IMG/VR virus record: IMGVR_UViG_3300010885_029793
Location: 1 to 56,380 of that record
Direction: 5' to 3' (one strand)
Source: a virus
Length of the DNA stretch: 56,380 nucleotides
This document shows positions 24,621-32,432 of this stretch, one piece after another. Numbering within the stretch: position 1 is the first letter of the stretch; each line of letters begins with the position of its first letter. The notes beneath the pieces were generated by a model. That model ran no database searches. It saw nothing but the letters and a program-made list of their open reading frames with translations, and was not told the DNA's origin. A program made the translations under genes and the position numbers.

Positions 24621-24623
24621 GAT

Positions 24624-25157
24624 TCACCTTTGACGTAATGGCAACCGCCGTCCGAATGCAATCGCACGGGCGCGGGCTTCGCGTCGGGCTTGTGGCGTGT
24701 TTTCGATCGCGGTCCGCGTCCATTGGCCCTCTTCCCGATTGCGTCGATCGGCCAGCCGTTCCAACAATTCCGCGCCGCGTCGATACCGGGCCGTCATCGC
24801 AACCCAGGTCGGGTCCGCCTTCAATGCGGTCGCGACCGCCGACCGGTATTTCCAGTAACCGGCCCGGTTTTTGATCGAGTCTGGCGCCTTCGGCTTCAGA
24901 CCGGCCGCCGCAATTACGGCCGCCTGCAGCGGCTCGATTTTCGCCGCCCAGATCCGGCGATGCCGTTCCGATCTTGCTTTCGACCGTTCCGACGATTTCC
25001 GGACTTCGGCGGCATTTCTTCGGACGATGCGCAGAACCCTGGATTCGGGCAACAATTGTTCCCGCGTGTGCCTCGCTACCCGGGCCCGCGATTCCGGGTT
25101 CCGTGGTTTGGCAACCGGGATTCGTTCCAGTCGTTGTCGATAGACTTCCTGATTCAT
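24624..25157 (-). CDS. hypothetical Arg-rich protein
   Basis: 177 residues, very basic (pI high), with helical Arg/Ala/Glu repeats from MNQEVYRQRLERIPVAKPRN to the C-terminal AFGRRLPLRQR. Its ATG at 25157 overlaps the methyltransferase stop as ATGA. No family is recognised. Basic character and the place between a methyltransferase and a ParB-like gene suggest nucleic acid binding. Confidence 0.55.
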   Translation of the reverse strand: MNQEVYRQRLERIPVAKPRNPESRARVARHTREQLLPESRVLRIVRRNAAEVRKSSERSKARSERHRRIWAAKIEPLQAAVIAAAGLKPKAPDSIKNRAGYWKYRSAVATALKADPTWVAMTARYRRGAELLERLADRRNREEGQWTRTAIENTPQARREARARAIAFGRRLPLRQR

Positions 25158-25843
25158 GCGTTCCTCGTCGCCATCCTGACTTTGAATGTTTCCGCCGCCA
25201 GATTCTGTTGTGCGATCGCGTGATACACCGGGTCGAGTTCGACGCCCACAAACCGCCGGCCCAGCCGAATACACGCCTGGCCGGTCGACCCAGACCCGGC
25301 GAACGGATCGAGAACCAGGCCGCCGGGTTGGCAATAATCGCGGACCAGCGATTCCATCAACGCCGCCGGTTTCTGGTTGGGGTGTTCTAGTGTCGCGGTT
25401 GGTCGCATTGCCCGAAGGATCGACTTTGGCCGGGCGCCGTGGAATCGGAACCCGGGATTGGCCGCAAACCAGGCGACCTCATGTTGTGGTGCCGGTTGGG
25501 CCGTCAGGTTGCCCATGCCATGAGCGACCCGATCCCACACGATCTGGGCCGACGGCTTCAGGCCGGCCGCGTCCATCGCGACCCGAAATTCTTCCGCGAC
25601 GTCCCAACGATGCCAGACGATGACGCAACCGGTCGGAGCCAGTACGCGGGCCGCTTCGCGTATCCACGCCACCGCCGGCCGCTTATCGTTGCGGATCTTC
25701 GGCAGCCGTTTGCCTGGGTCGGTTTTGTGGTGACACTGGAAGTCGATGCCGTAGGGCGGATCGGTCAGGATTGCGTCGACCGACCCGTCGGGAATCGTCG
25801 CCAGGACGTTCAAGCAGTCGCCCAAATGTAAAGTCGCGTCCAT
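25154..25843 (-). CDS. DNA methyltransferase (N6-adenine/N4-cytosine, class beta order)
   Basis: 229 residues. Catalytic motif DPPYGIDF lies near the N-terminus (about residue 32), after LHLGDCLNVLATIPDGSVD, and the SAM-binding motif DPFAGSGSTGQACIRLG follows near residue 193, with HPNQKP before it. This is the beta-class arrangement, catalytic motif first. It modifies A or C in the phage genome, protecting it or marking promoters. No cognate nuclease is adjacent, so it is an orphan enzyme. ATG at 25843 directly abuts the metallophosphoesterase stop. Confidence 0.92.
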   Translation of the reverse strand: MDATLHLGDCLNVLATIPDGSVDAILTDPPYGIDFQCHHKTDPGKRLPKIRNDKRPAVAWIREAARVLAPTGCVIVWHRWDVAEEFRVAMDAAGLKPSAQIVWDRVAHGMGNLTAQPAPQHEVAWFAANPGFRFHGARPKSILRAMRPTATLEHPNQKPAALMESLVRDYCQPGGLVLDPFAGSGSTGQACIRLGRRFVGVELDPVYHAIAQQNLAAETFKVRMATRNA

Positions 25844-27055
25844 TCAAAACCCCAGCCTGGCCGGCGAAACCGTCGGGCTTCCGGCGTGTGAATAGCGGTC
25901 ATTGTAGAACGCCCGGTTGAAGTATCTCAGACACGTTCCGGTTGCCTCGACGATCGCCCCGGATTCGGCGTCCTGTTTCAGCCGGACGATCCAGCCGCCG
26001 ACGTGGGCTTCGAGCCGTTTTTTTCGCATGAACGGCGTCTGATCGCACGTCGTTCCGGTCTGGAACGCCCAGACGTTCCGGACGTTGATCATTTCGAGCT
26101 TGTGGTAATGGCCGGCCAGAAGGACCGCCGGCTTTTCGCCGCCGCCGTACGATTCGACGATCTTCTGGACCGTGTAGCTCGTCGCGTACGCGGACCCGCC
26201 GCCCGGGTGCATCACGGAAAGAATCGACGATCGTCCGGTCCGGGAATCGACCAGGCGAACGTATGCCTCCATGAACCCCAGATCGACCCAATCCGTTCGG
26301 CCTTCGTCCCGGAACACGCGTTCGGCGAATCGGCCGATATCGACCCCTTCGCGTTGGCCGTACCATCCCTCGTGATCGTCGCCGGCGACCGCATAGGTCA
26401 CGAGTCCGGGCCGTCGGGGATGTTCACGTGCCAGATATCGGCACTGGCGTTCCATACCGAAAACTTCCAGGTCGTTGCGGTTGAACCTGGCTTCACCGTC
26501 GATCCAATTGCCGGCGTCAAATACGCGATCGACGTTTTCGTCTGCGAACCGGTCGTAAAGACGGTGGAGGACATCGAGCCTGGCATACTTCGAACCCAGG
26601 TGTTTGTCGCCGCACGCCCCAAAGACGTAGGTCCCATCCGGGCGCGAGTGATATTCAATAATTCGGCCGGCCGTCGATGCCGGCTCTGGGATTGCCACGA
26701 ACGAAAATCGGTCTCCGAACGATCGGACCGCAAATCCGTCCGTGTGCATCGCACGCAATTCCGCCAGCACGTCTTCGCCGGACAGGCTGGTTGCGGCCGC
26801 CAGGTCGTCAAGTGACGCCCCGCCATTCAATCGCAGGCGATCCAATAGGATCGACCTGGCGTCGGGACGGGCCGGCCCCGGAGGGCCGGCCGCGTCGGCC
26901 GGGCGGATATCCACGAACGACATCGACCCCGCGATACGACGGACCGTGGATCGCGACACGCCCAGTTCTTTTGCGACCCGGTACTTATTGCCGCCGGTCG
27001 CGATCAGGGCGTCGCGAATTCGTTCCCGCAACGCGGGGTCGAGTGCTTCGGGCAT
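25844..27055 (-). CDS. HTH-winged-helix protein fused to a calcineurin-like metallophosphoesterase
   Basis: 403 residues. Residues ~20-42 (GGNKYRVAKELGVSRSTVRRI) form an HTH; residues ~68-115 resemble a second winged helix. From ~135 on is a metallophosphoesterase: GDKHLGSK, FDAGNWIDGE, AVAGDDHEG, VMHPGGGSAY and LLAGHYHKLE give the metal ligands (D/H, GNxxD, GDDHE, H, GHxH). The first motif has GDKH rather than GDxHxG exactly. A nuclease or phosphodiesterase recruited to DNA is inferred. It ends one base before the methyltransferase start, implying coordinated expression. Confidence 0.85.
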   Translation of the reverse strand: MPEALDPALRERIRDALIATGGNKYRVAKELGVSRSTVRRIAGSMSFVDIRPADAAGPPGPARPDARSILLDRLRLNGGASLDDLAAATSLSGEDVLAELRAMHTDGFAVRSFGDRFSFVAIPEPASTAGRIIEYHSRPDGTYVFGACGDKHLGSKYARLDVLHRLYDRFADENVDRVFDAGNWIDGEARFNRNDLEVFGMERQCRYLAREHPRRPGLVTYAVAGDDHEGWYGQREGVDIGRFAERVFRDEGRTDWVDLGFMEAYVRLVDSRTGRSSILSVMHPGGGSAYATSYTVQKIVESYGGGEKPAVLLAGHYHKLEMINVRNVWAFQTGTTCDQTPFMRKKRLEAHVGGWIVRLKQDAESGAIVEATGTCLRYFNRAFYNDRYSHAGSPTVSPARLGF

Positions 27056-27069
27056 GATGGCCTCCGTGA

Positions 27070-27432
27070 TCAGAAAACGGGCGAAACGGCCGGCGCCGGA
27101 GCGACGCCAATATCGGTCGCGATTGCGTCCAGCTTGGCGACTACCAGGCCGGTTGCAGCCGCGACGATCGCCTTCACGTCGTCGACGGTCGGGCCGGATG
27201 TTGGCGAAAGCGTTTGCCCGCCAGCCACGATCGAAGCCGCCAGGGCGTCAATCTTGGCCGCGACGGCGTCCAACTTGGTGTTCACGGCCGCCAGGTCCTC
27301 GGGCTTGATCGCCGCCGCAATGGCCGCCGGGACCGGCTGAAGGATCGAGGTCAACGCGTCCAGTTTGGTCTTGGCGTCAGACACGTCAGCCGACGCCGAA
27401 ACCAGGAGCGATCGAATCGTTGCATCTGCCAC
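27070..27432 (-). CDS. hypothetical Ala-rich helical protein
   Basis: 120 residues of Ala/Asp/Lys/Val-rich amphipathic heptads (ADVSDAKTKLDALTSIL, AAVNTKLDAVAAKIDALAAS), so a coiled coil ending in a Pro-rich tail. The start is GTG at 27432 with AAAGGGG 7 nt upstream. A 22-bp leader element shared with the protease gene lies just upstream. Fibre-like or scaffolding roles fit, but no family is recognised. Confidence 0.55.
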   Translation of the reverse strand: MADATIRSLLVSASADVSDAKTKLDALTSILQPVPAAIAAAIKPEDLAAVNTKLDAVAAKIDALAASIVAGGQTLSPTSGPTVDDVKAIVAAATGLVVAKLDAIATDIGVAPAPAVSPVF

Positions 27433-27460
27433 GGGATATCCCCTTTCGAACGAATGGTTG

Positions 27461-27482
27461 GGGATCTTCCCGGTTGGTCCTG
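27461..27482 (-). promoter_or_regulatory. 22-bp leader element, copy 2
   Basis: One mismatch to 11837-11858; located 28 bp before the GTG start at 27432. Confidence 0.5.
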
Positions 27483-27488
27483 AGTGCA

Positions 27489-27815
27489 TTAAAGCGCGGG
27501 GTCGGCCAGTAGTCGGTCCGCCAGGTTTTGGCCGGCCTGGATCGCGTCGATTCCGGCGGTCTTGGCCTTCCGGGCCGCAAGGACCGTGGCCGCCGTCAAG
27601 GTTCCCAGCGGATAGTCCGCCGCCAGTTTGGCGGCCGCCGCCGCGACGGCTTCGGGATGCGTGGACGGGACCAGGTATCCCGGCTCTGGGGTCGACGGTA
27701 GCGACGGAAGCGACAATCCGCTTTTCGGCCGCCGGACGATTCCGGCCACTTCCATCAAAACCAGGATCGCCGATCCGATCCATGCGAGCGTTGTTGGGTC
27801 GGTCGGGAATTTCAA
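27489..27815 (-). CDS. small membrane protein
   Basis: 108 residues: one N-terminal membrane segment (LAWIGSAILVLMEVAGIV, residues ~10-27), a Pro/Ser linker, and an Ala/Leu-rich helical C-terminal part. The start overlaps the end of the C39-like peptidase gene by 4 nt (ATGA). It may be an anchor or partner for that peptidase; no family is recognised. Confidence 0.55.
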   Translation of the reverse strand: MKFPTDPTTLAWIGSAILVLMEVAGIVRRPKSGLSLPSLPSTPEPGYLVPSTHPEAVAAAAAKLAADYPLGTLTAATVLAARKAKTAGIDAIQAGQNLADRLLADPAL

Positions 27816-28981
27816 GGGTGACGCCTCCGTATCCAGGCGATAAAAGCGATTGCGGCTGCGACGATCGCCGCCGGTGCGCCCAGGGTCTCAATCAGCACGA
27901 GTTCCGATTCGGGCTTGCCGGCCGCCGCGCCGGTCGGTCCGTCACGCGTGACCGACAGGCCGACCGATCCCGGTTGGAATAACGGGTCGTTGGTAATCAA
28001 TGTTCCGGAGGCCGCTTTTGATTTCGACAGGTCGACACCGAAATCCATCGTGCCACCGGCCGCAATCATCCCGTCGAATGTCGACGCTTTCGGTTCCGGC
28101 TTCGGCTCGGGGTCGACCCAGGAATTCGGCCTTGCGTATATCGTGGTTCGTCCGTACGTCGGCGATTCGACGGTCGCCCGCAAAAATGGCCGGCCGGTCG
28201 GATCGGTCCAACGTTCGTACCCCGCCAACGGATCGACCTGGGCCGCGTCGACCGGAAGCGGACCCACTAGCACGACCGCCGCCAAGGACGCCAGGACGGC
28301 GGGTGGCATGAGTGCCAGCCGTAATCGCCGCCAGGCGAGCAACGTTAGCAACACGAACGCCGCCAGGCCGCCGCCCATCACCGCCGACTTTGGCGGCCGC
28401 GTCCAGATCCAGGCCCAGCCGTTGTCGCCGTCAATCCACCGGCGAGCGAATTCGGGCGCGGGCATCCAGTGATATTTTCCCGGATCGTTGTTATCGACGA
28501 CGCACGCCCATTGGCCGGTTCGATAGTGGATCAGCGAGATCATGTGATGGATGCGTTGATACCCGTACAACGCCCCGGTCGACATCGTCGCCCCGATCGG
28601 ATAGCCCTGGCTCGACAACGATTCAAGGACGGTCGGATCAGCCCCCTCGTAAGACGCGTACTTTTCGCCCGGTACGGTCTGTTCAACCAAGGCCGCCAAT
28701 TTCTCAGGGTAGTATCCGCCGGGTCGACGTTTGGCGGTCCGCCATAGTTCCGAATCTTTGCCGCCCTCAAGCGTTGGCACGCGTTGGTATCGGCCGTTCG
28801 CCAGAATACTAGAGATCACGCATAGCCCGGCACCGTTCGACCCGCCCTCGTTCTTGACATGCAATTCGGGCGGAATGGGCGCGGCCGCCGTTGCGTCGTG
28901 GTATGCGGGCCGATCGGTCACGACTTCGCCGCGTCGGTCTGGCTCTTGAATTATCGCCAGCAAAAGTAGGAAGAAAATCAT
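27812..28981 (-). CDS. membrane-anchored C39-like cysteine peptidase (candidate lysin or surface-acting enzyme)
   Basis: 389 residues. An N-terminal hydrophobic stretch (MIFFLLLLAII) looks like a signal sequence. The first ~190 residues are papain-like: GAGLCVISSILANG (Cys), YQRIHHMISLIHY (His) and WACVVDNNDPGKYHWM (Asn/Asp), spaced as in C39-like peptidases. Then come membrane segments AVMGGGLAAFVLLTLLAW and ALMPPAVLASLAAVVLVG, an extracytoplasmic middle region and a C-terminal membrane segment before RRRHP. It could cleave a host envelope or processed phage protein. No other endolysin-like gene is recognised, so it is a candidate for that role. Confidence 0.65.
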   Translation of the reverse strand: MIFFLLLLAIIQEPDRRGEVVTDRPAYHDATAAAPIPPELHVKNEGGSNGAGLCVISSILANGRYQRVPTLEGGKDSELWRTAKRRPGGYYPEKLAALVEQTVPGEKYASYEGADPTVLESLSSQGYPIGATMSTGALYGYQRIHHMISLIHYRTGQWACVVDNNDPGKYHWMPAPEFARRWIDGDNGWAWIWTRPPKSAVMGGGLAAFVLLTLLAWRRLRLALMPPAVLASLAAVVLVGPLPVDAAQVDPLAGYERWTDPTGRPFLRATVESPTYGRTTIYARPNSWVDPEPKPEPKASTFDGMIAAGGTMDFGVDLSKSKAASGTLITNDPLFQPGSVGLSVTRDGPTGAAAGKPESELVLIETLGAPAAIVAAAIAFIAWIRRRHP

Positions 28982-29026
28982 ATCGGCTCCCAGGTCGGTT
29001 CACGGATTGCGGAAAGTCTGTACACT

Positions 29027-29048
29027 ATTTTGTTGACGTCAACAAAAT
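29027..29048. promoter_or_regulatory. 22-bp perfect palindrome
   Basis: Arms ATTTTGTTGAC and GTCAACAAAAT meet without spacer. It lies in the 74-bp gap before the C39-like peptidase gene and contains TTGAC on both strands. A homodimeric regulator site overlapping a -35 box is likely; the -10 is not clear. Confidence 0.6.
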
Positions 29049-29055
29049 GGTCGGA

Positions 29056-29241
29056 TCACGGTCGGCCGCGAATGCGAAACACGATCGCCGCCCCGAAGAC
29101 CGTCAACACGAAGATGGACCCGACGGCCACGCCGGACCGGAAGCCGTCCATCCAGACGCCAATCAACGCGCCCCGGATCAGTTCGGTCAGGCCGCCGGAT
29201 TTCGTCGCCTCGACCGCCGCTTGAACGTCGTTCGGGTTCAT
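29056..29241 (-). CDS. small single-pass membrane protein
   Basis: 61 residues, starting MNPNDVQAAVEATKSGG, with a membrane segment VAVGSIFVLTVFGAAIVF and a basic tail (RIRGRP). ATG at 29241 overlaps the preceding stop (ATGA). The size and shape would suit a holin-associated or regulatory membrane peptide; no family is recognised. Confidence 0.55.
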   Translation of the reverse strand: MNPNDVQAAVEATKSGGLTELIRGALIGVWMDGFRSGVAVGSIFVLTVFGAAIVFRIRGRP

Positions 29242-29897
29242 TCCGCGTCCTTTGGCCGAAGGACTTGACCGCGTCGGTCGATTTCCAATGTCCAATCTGG
29301 TTCCTGACCGATCGACGTCAGCCATTCGCGACCGATCCGCGTTCGGGCGATCCAGCGAGATTCCCGCGACCGCCGGTCCGGCGAATCGGCCGGAAGCCGC
29401 AACGCGTCGGCCGTCCCCCCTTTGTAGCCGTTCCATATTCGCCGGCGGGCCGCCTCGCTCAACCGCACGTTTTTGCGTGCGATCCGGTCAAAATCCGCCC
29501 GTTCCGCCATTTCGTCGGCCCCGGCTTCGGCCTCTTCGGCCCGGATTCGGGCTTGGGTCGCCAACAAAGATTCGTTCCGGGCGCTCATTGCGTCGCATCG
29601 GCAACAATACACGCGATCCCGTCGGGCGGGCATGTCCTTGTCGATTCGCCCCTGGCAAGTCGGGCATCGGTCCGCCGTCCAGACGCTCACGGCCGGACGA
29701 TAGGCCCCGTCGTATCCGTGTGGTGCTTCACCGGTCGGGATAGATTCGCCGATCTCGATCGGGTTGCCACGCGCCCGAAACGATGCCGGTTCGCCGGGTG
29801 GTGCGATCGAGTTATCGGGCACAAACGCCGCGCAACCGATCAATAAAACGGTTGGCTCGGGCACAAAATAGCGGACTTCGGGCGGAATCCGGCTCAT
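29238..29897 (-). CDS. zinc-ribbon protein of unknown function
   Basis: 219 residues. Residues ~77-100 hold DRCPTCQGRIDKDM and VYCCRCDAM, a four-cysteine ribbon. A long Glu/Ala/Arg-rich helix follows, then a C-terminal region with WNGYKGGTADALRL and GREWLTSIG. The start overlaps the upstream stop by 4 nt. Probably a nucleic-acid or protein-binding adaptor. Confidence 0.55.
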   Translation of the reverse strand: MSRIPPEVRYFVPEPTVLLIGCAAFVPDNSIAPPGEPASFRARGNPIEIGESIPTGEAPHGYDGAYRPAVSVWTADRCPTCQGRIDKDMPARRDRVYCCRCDAMSARNESLLATQARIRAEEAEAGADEMAERADFDRIARKNVRLSEAARRRIWNGYKGGTADALRLPADSPDRRSRESRWIARTRIGREWLTSIGQEPDWTLEIDRRGQVLRPKDAE

Positions 29898-30166
29898 GAT
29901 CGCGATACCCTCTCGGCTTCGATAAGCGCCTTGCGGACGGTCGAAACCCAGCGGCTGACCAACGGTCGCGACACGCCAAACAGTTTTGCAATCTCGACCC
30001 GGCTCATCGGGCGGACCCTACGCGTCACCGGATCGGGAACGCCCACGTCGACCAGGTGCATCCACAAGTGAGCCCGCCGCCAAGCCCGTCGACTGGCCGA
30101 TATCCGGTCCGGTCTCCGTTTCGATTCGATCGCGGCCGCCGTGCCGGACGGGCGAACAAAATTCAT
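29894..30166 (-). CDS. HTH DNA-binding protein
   Basis: 90 residues. RPMSRVEIAKLFGVSRPLVSRWVSTVRKAL (about residues 52-81) is a clear helix-turn-helix, preceded by a basic Arg-rich region. First gene of the minus-strand block running to 23973, divergent from P4. TAGGAG lies 9 nt before ATG at 30166. It may control that block or serve as a second terminase small subunit; the former fits the position better. Confidence 0.65.
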   Translation of the reverse strand: MNFVRPSGTAAAIESKRRPDRISASRRAWRRAHLWMHLVDVGVPDPVTRRVRPMSRVEIAKLFGVSRPLVSRWVSTVRKALIEAERVSRS

Positions 30167-30217
30167 GGCTGGTCTACTCCTATCGTGCGGGCCGCGTCAG
30201 TCGTTGACCTCTTTTTT

Positions 30218-30258
30218 GCCGATCCTTTGCGGGATCATGGCGAAACGCAAAGATCGGC
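30218..30258. repeat. imperfect inverted repeat before the HTH gene
   Basis: Arms GCCGATCCTTTGCG (30218-30231) and CGCAAAGATCGGC (30246-30258), one bulge. No T-run follows in the minus direction, so it is not a simple terminator; it lies in the leader of 29894-30166. Confidence 0.7.
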
Positions 30259-30307
30259 CATGTAACAACTTGATTGTATTCCTCACGGTGCGTAAACGAA
30301 ACAATAA

Positions 30308-30358
30308 TTCCCGAACCGGGAATATCTGTCTTGAGTCCGTACGGGGAAGTCGTATATT
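30308..30358 (+). promoter_or_regulatory. early promoter P4 with upstream dyad
   Basis: Perfect-arm dyad TTCCCGAACCGGGAA (30308-30322), 8 bp, -35 TTGAGT (30331-30336), 16-bp spacer with GGGGAAGTCG, -10 TATATT (30353-30358). Drives the plus-strand genes from 30416; the dyad also lies upstream of the divergent HTH gene. Confidence 0.85.
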
Positions 30359-30415
30359 GGTCTTGTCGAATACGCGATCCAAGCCCCGAAACGGCACAAA
30401 ATGAAAGGGCCAATA

Positions 30416-30886
30416 ATGCCTTACTTTCCGATTGCTGGCACCGTTCCCCGTGTGACCGATCTAATGTCGTACTGTTCCGCGATCTTCCAGGGCGTCGGCC
30501 GATTGTCCGAACGTCTGACCACGTTTTCGTCCAATATCGAATCGGGCACGCCCGATGCGCCGGCGACCCGCGAATCGGCCCGGATGGAGATCGAGTCAAT
30601 CCGCAATGTCCTGATGATGATCGACGCCGCGTGTGAACCGGCCGATGCCGTCGATCGCCCGTACCGCGAATCGGCAAGATTCCCGGTCCCTGACTTGGAC
30701 GAGTATGAAAACGCCGACGATCTGGAATCGTTGGGCGCGGTCTTCGAGGTCTTGGCCCGGTATTCCCGCGCAAAAGCCACCGCCGCCCGATCCCGAAAAC
30801 GTGGTCGCGTTCAAGACGCCATCGTGATTGAAAACGTGACCTTGGTCCGTCTTTTTTCCCGGCTGCCCGAATGGGCCCGGTGGTAG
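30416..30886 (+). CDS. hypothetical early protein
   Basis: 156 residues, starting MPYFPIAGTVPRVTDLMSYC, largely helical, with ESARMEIESIRNVLMMIDAA and a basic stretch (RSRKRGRVQD) near the C-terminus. ATG at 30416 has GAAAGGG 6 nt upstream; another in-frame ATG at 30401 lacks a ribosome site. First gene of a four-gene unit from P4. No family is recognised. Confidence 0.6.
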   Translation: MPYFPIAGTVPRVTDLMSYCSAIFQGVGRLSERLTTFSSNIESGTPDAPATRESARMEIESIRNVLMMIDAACEPADAVDRPYRESARFPVPDLDEYENADDLESLGAVFEVLARYSRAKATAARSRKRGRVQDAIVIENVTLVRLFSRLPEWARW

Positions 30887-30895
30887 GAGTTCGCC

Positions 30896-31132
30896 GTGCG
30901 AAGGATCGCCATTCTTGCCGTTCTATTTGTGGTTCCGGCCGGTTGTCGGTCGGAACCATCACGCTGGGAAGTCACCGCCAGTATTCAGGCCGAAACCCGG
31001 CCCGATCCTACGACTTCCGCCTCCGCTTCCATGACCGCTCACTTATCACCAGACCGAAAGGAACCGCGAAGTGACCGAGAAACAGGCCCTGAAAAGATTG
31101 GGTCGAATCCTGGGCCCGAAAGCCGCCATTAA
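30896..31132 (+). CDS. small lipoprotein
   Basis: 78 residues. MRRIAILAVLFVVPAGC is a lipoprotein signal with lipobox VPAGC (Cys17), followed by a Ser/Thr/Pro/Glu-rich mature part. GTG at 30896, with TAGGAG 6 nt upstream. The last 62 nt overlap the next gene in another frame, which is unusual; the lipoprotein's C-terminal part is low complexity. Possibly a superinfection-exclusion or surface protein; an outer spanin is another possibility. Confidence 0.6.
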   Translation: MRRIAILAVLFVVPAGCRSEPSRWEVTASIQAETRPDPTTSASASMTAHLSPDRKEPRSDRETGPEKIGSNPGPESRH

Positions 31133-31412
31133 GATCGTCGATCACGGCGAATTCCGGCCGACAAAATCCGATCGCGACCAGGCCCGCGATTTCGTTCGCC
31201 AGTTCCGCGCCGACGGCGAGCCCCCTGAACGGCGGGTTGAAGCCAAACGCCAGGCCCAGATCATGAACGCTCAACCGCGTTTTGCCGTGGGTCAAAACGT
31301 CAACGTCCTGAACTTTGGTTTGCGGTTCCAGGTTGCCGCCGTTGGCGACACGCTCCGTCAAGCCGTTCTCAATGCCGAATCCCAATACACCGCACAAAGG
31401 ACCGTCCGATGA
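31071..31412 (+). CDS. hypothetical protein
   Basis: 113 residues: helical start (MTEKQALKRLGRILGPKAAIKI), basic middle, and a C-terminal region RFAVGQNVNVLNFGLRFQVAAVGDTL. The GTG start at 31071 has AAAGGAA 8 nt upstream. It is followed by an ATGA overlap with 31409. No family is recognised. Confidence 0.6.
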   Translation: MTEKQALKRLGRILGPKAAIKIVDHGEFRPTKSDRDQARDFVRQFRADGEPPERRVEAKRQAQIMNAQPRFAVGQNVNVLNFGLRFQVAAVGDTLRQAVLNAESQYTAQRTVR

Positions 31413-31915
31413 TCGACCGAGCCAAATCCGCTCTTCTGACCGCCATCGACGGCGATTCGCACCTGTTCGCCAAGGAATTCTGGGAGGCCCATGTCGAGAT
31501 CCTGGAACGCTGCCTGGGACTTGCCGCGATCCTAGAATTTGAGCTCCGCAACTTCGAGCCGGGAAGTCTATCGGGACACGATTTCCGCGATCTATGGGAT
31601 GAATTGTGGAAAAACTTCTGGAATCGTCGGGCTTCGATGTTCGCCCGGTCGCTAATTGTGGCCGATCGCGACTTGAGCGAAGCCCAGTACCGAAAAGCGG
31701 AATGTTTGCGTGAATTCAGAACGGCAGTCGAAAAAGTTCATGGCGACAACCCAATCCCGGTTGTGGTCGACGATAAAGCGGTTTTGCCGGACGGTTCCAT
31801 CGTCGAAATCTTGAGCCGAACCGATTTCTGGCACGAATGCCCGATCTGTTTCCGGATCGACACGGTTTCGATTTCCGCCCACGGCGTGTGCGAGAAATGT
31901 TTGCAACCGTCCTGA
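31409..31915 (+). CDS. hypothetical protein with a four-cysteine zinc site
   Basis: 168 residues. The first two thirds are helical and aromatic (FAKEFWEAHVEILERCLGL, FRDLWDELWKNFWNRR). The C-terminus holds CPICFRID...CEKC, a zinc ribbon. The start overlaps the previous stop, and a terminator follows at 31943, so it closes the P4 unit. No family is recognised. Confidence 0.6.
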   Translation: MIDRAKSALLTAIDGDSHLFAKEFWEAHVEILERCLGLAAILEFELRNFEPGSLSGHDFRDLWDELWKNFWNRRASMFARSLIVADRDLSEAQYRKAECLREFRTAVEKVHGDNPIPVVVDDKAVLPDGSIVEILSRTDFWHECPICFRIDTVSISAHGVCEKCLQPS

Positions 31916-31942
31916 ACGCCTTCAGCCGGCTGAATCGACCAA

Positions 31943-31968
31943 CCCCGTCGTTCCGGCGGGGTTTTTTT
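31943..31968 (+). terminator. intrinsic terminator of the P4 unit
   Basis: CCCCG ... CGGGG stem followed by TTTTTTT; the T-run also forms the start of promoter P5. Confidence 0.85.
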
Positions 31969-31995
31969 GTAGCTTGTCCGGCGAAGTCGTATAAT
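31967..31995 (+). promoter_or_regulatory. early promoter P5 (no dyad)
   Basis: -35 TTGTAG (31967-31972), 17-bp spacer CTTGTCCGGCGAAGTCG, -10 TATAAT (31990-31995). It shares the conserved spacer and has the best -10, but has a weak -35 and lacks the upstream dyad because a terminator occupies that place. Drives 32031-32432. Confidence 0.8.
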
Positions 31996-32030
31996 GAATT
32001 CACAAGATCACCAGCCCCAGGAGATGGATT

Positions 32031-32432
32031 ATGCCACCGAAAGCCCAGCCGAAACCGCCAAAACCCAAAGCCGTCGCCAAAGCCAAGCCATCGGCCAAAC
32101 CGAAACGCAAACTGGCGATCAGCCCCTTTTCAGCCGCCGCCGCCCTGGCAAAAAAACCGGCCGACGAAGCCGCCAAGACTTTTCATCACGCCTCCGGGCT
32201 TGATATCACCCAAGCCGCCGAAAGTCGCGGCGCGTGGCCGGGCGCTTATCGGCTTCGGACGTTGACCCTGAACCGTGGGTTCACCAGTTTGATGGACGTT
32301 TGCCGGGCGTCGGGCGTGGCCTGGGACACGATCTCCAACGTCTACGCTGGGCACCGCCAGCCCCGGGCCGATACCCTACGACGAATCCTGACCGCGATCG
32401 GCGAAACCGAAGACAATTTCTATAACGGTTGA
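32031..32432 (+). CDS. HTH (XRE-like) protein with a basic Pro/Lys/Ala tail
   Basis: 133 residues. Residues 1-45 are a histone-tail-like Lys/Pro/Ala stretch (KPPKPKAVAKAKPSAKPKRK). The C-terminal ~65 residues form an XRE-type HTH: TSLMDVCRASGVAWDTISNV then GHRQPRADTLRRILTAIG. ATG at 32031 with AGGAG 7 nt upstream. It stands alone between P5 and its terminator. It may be a regulator from a second switch or a nucleoid-like protein. Confidence 0.7.
   Translation: MPPKAQPKPPKPKAVAKAKPSAKPKRKLAISPFSAAAALAKKPADEAAKTFHHASGLDITQAAESRGAWPGAYRLRTLTLNRGFTSLMDVCRASGVAWDTISNVYAGHRQPRADTLRRILTAIGETEDNFYNG

Noticed and set aside
30218-30258. Terminator reading of the 13-bp hairpin
   Set aside because: No T-run after the stem on either strand in the required direction.
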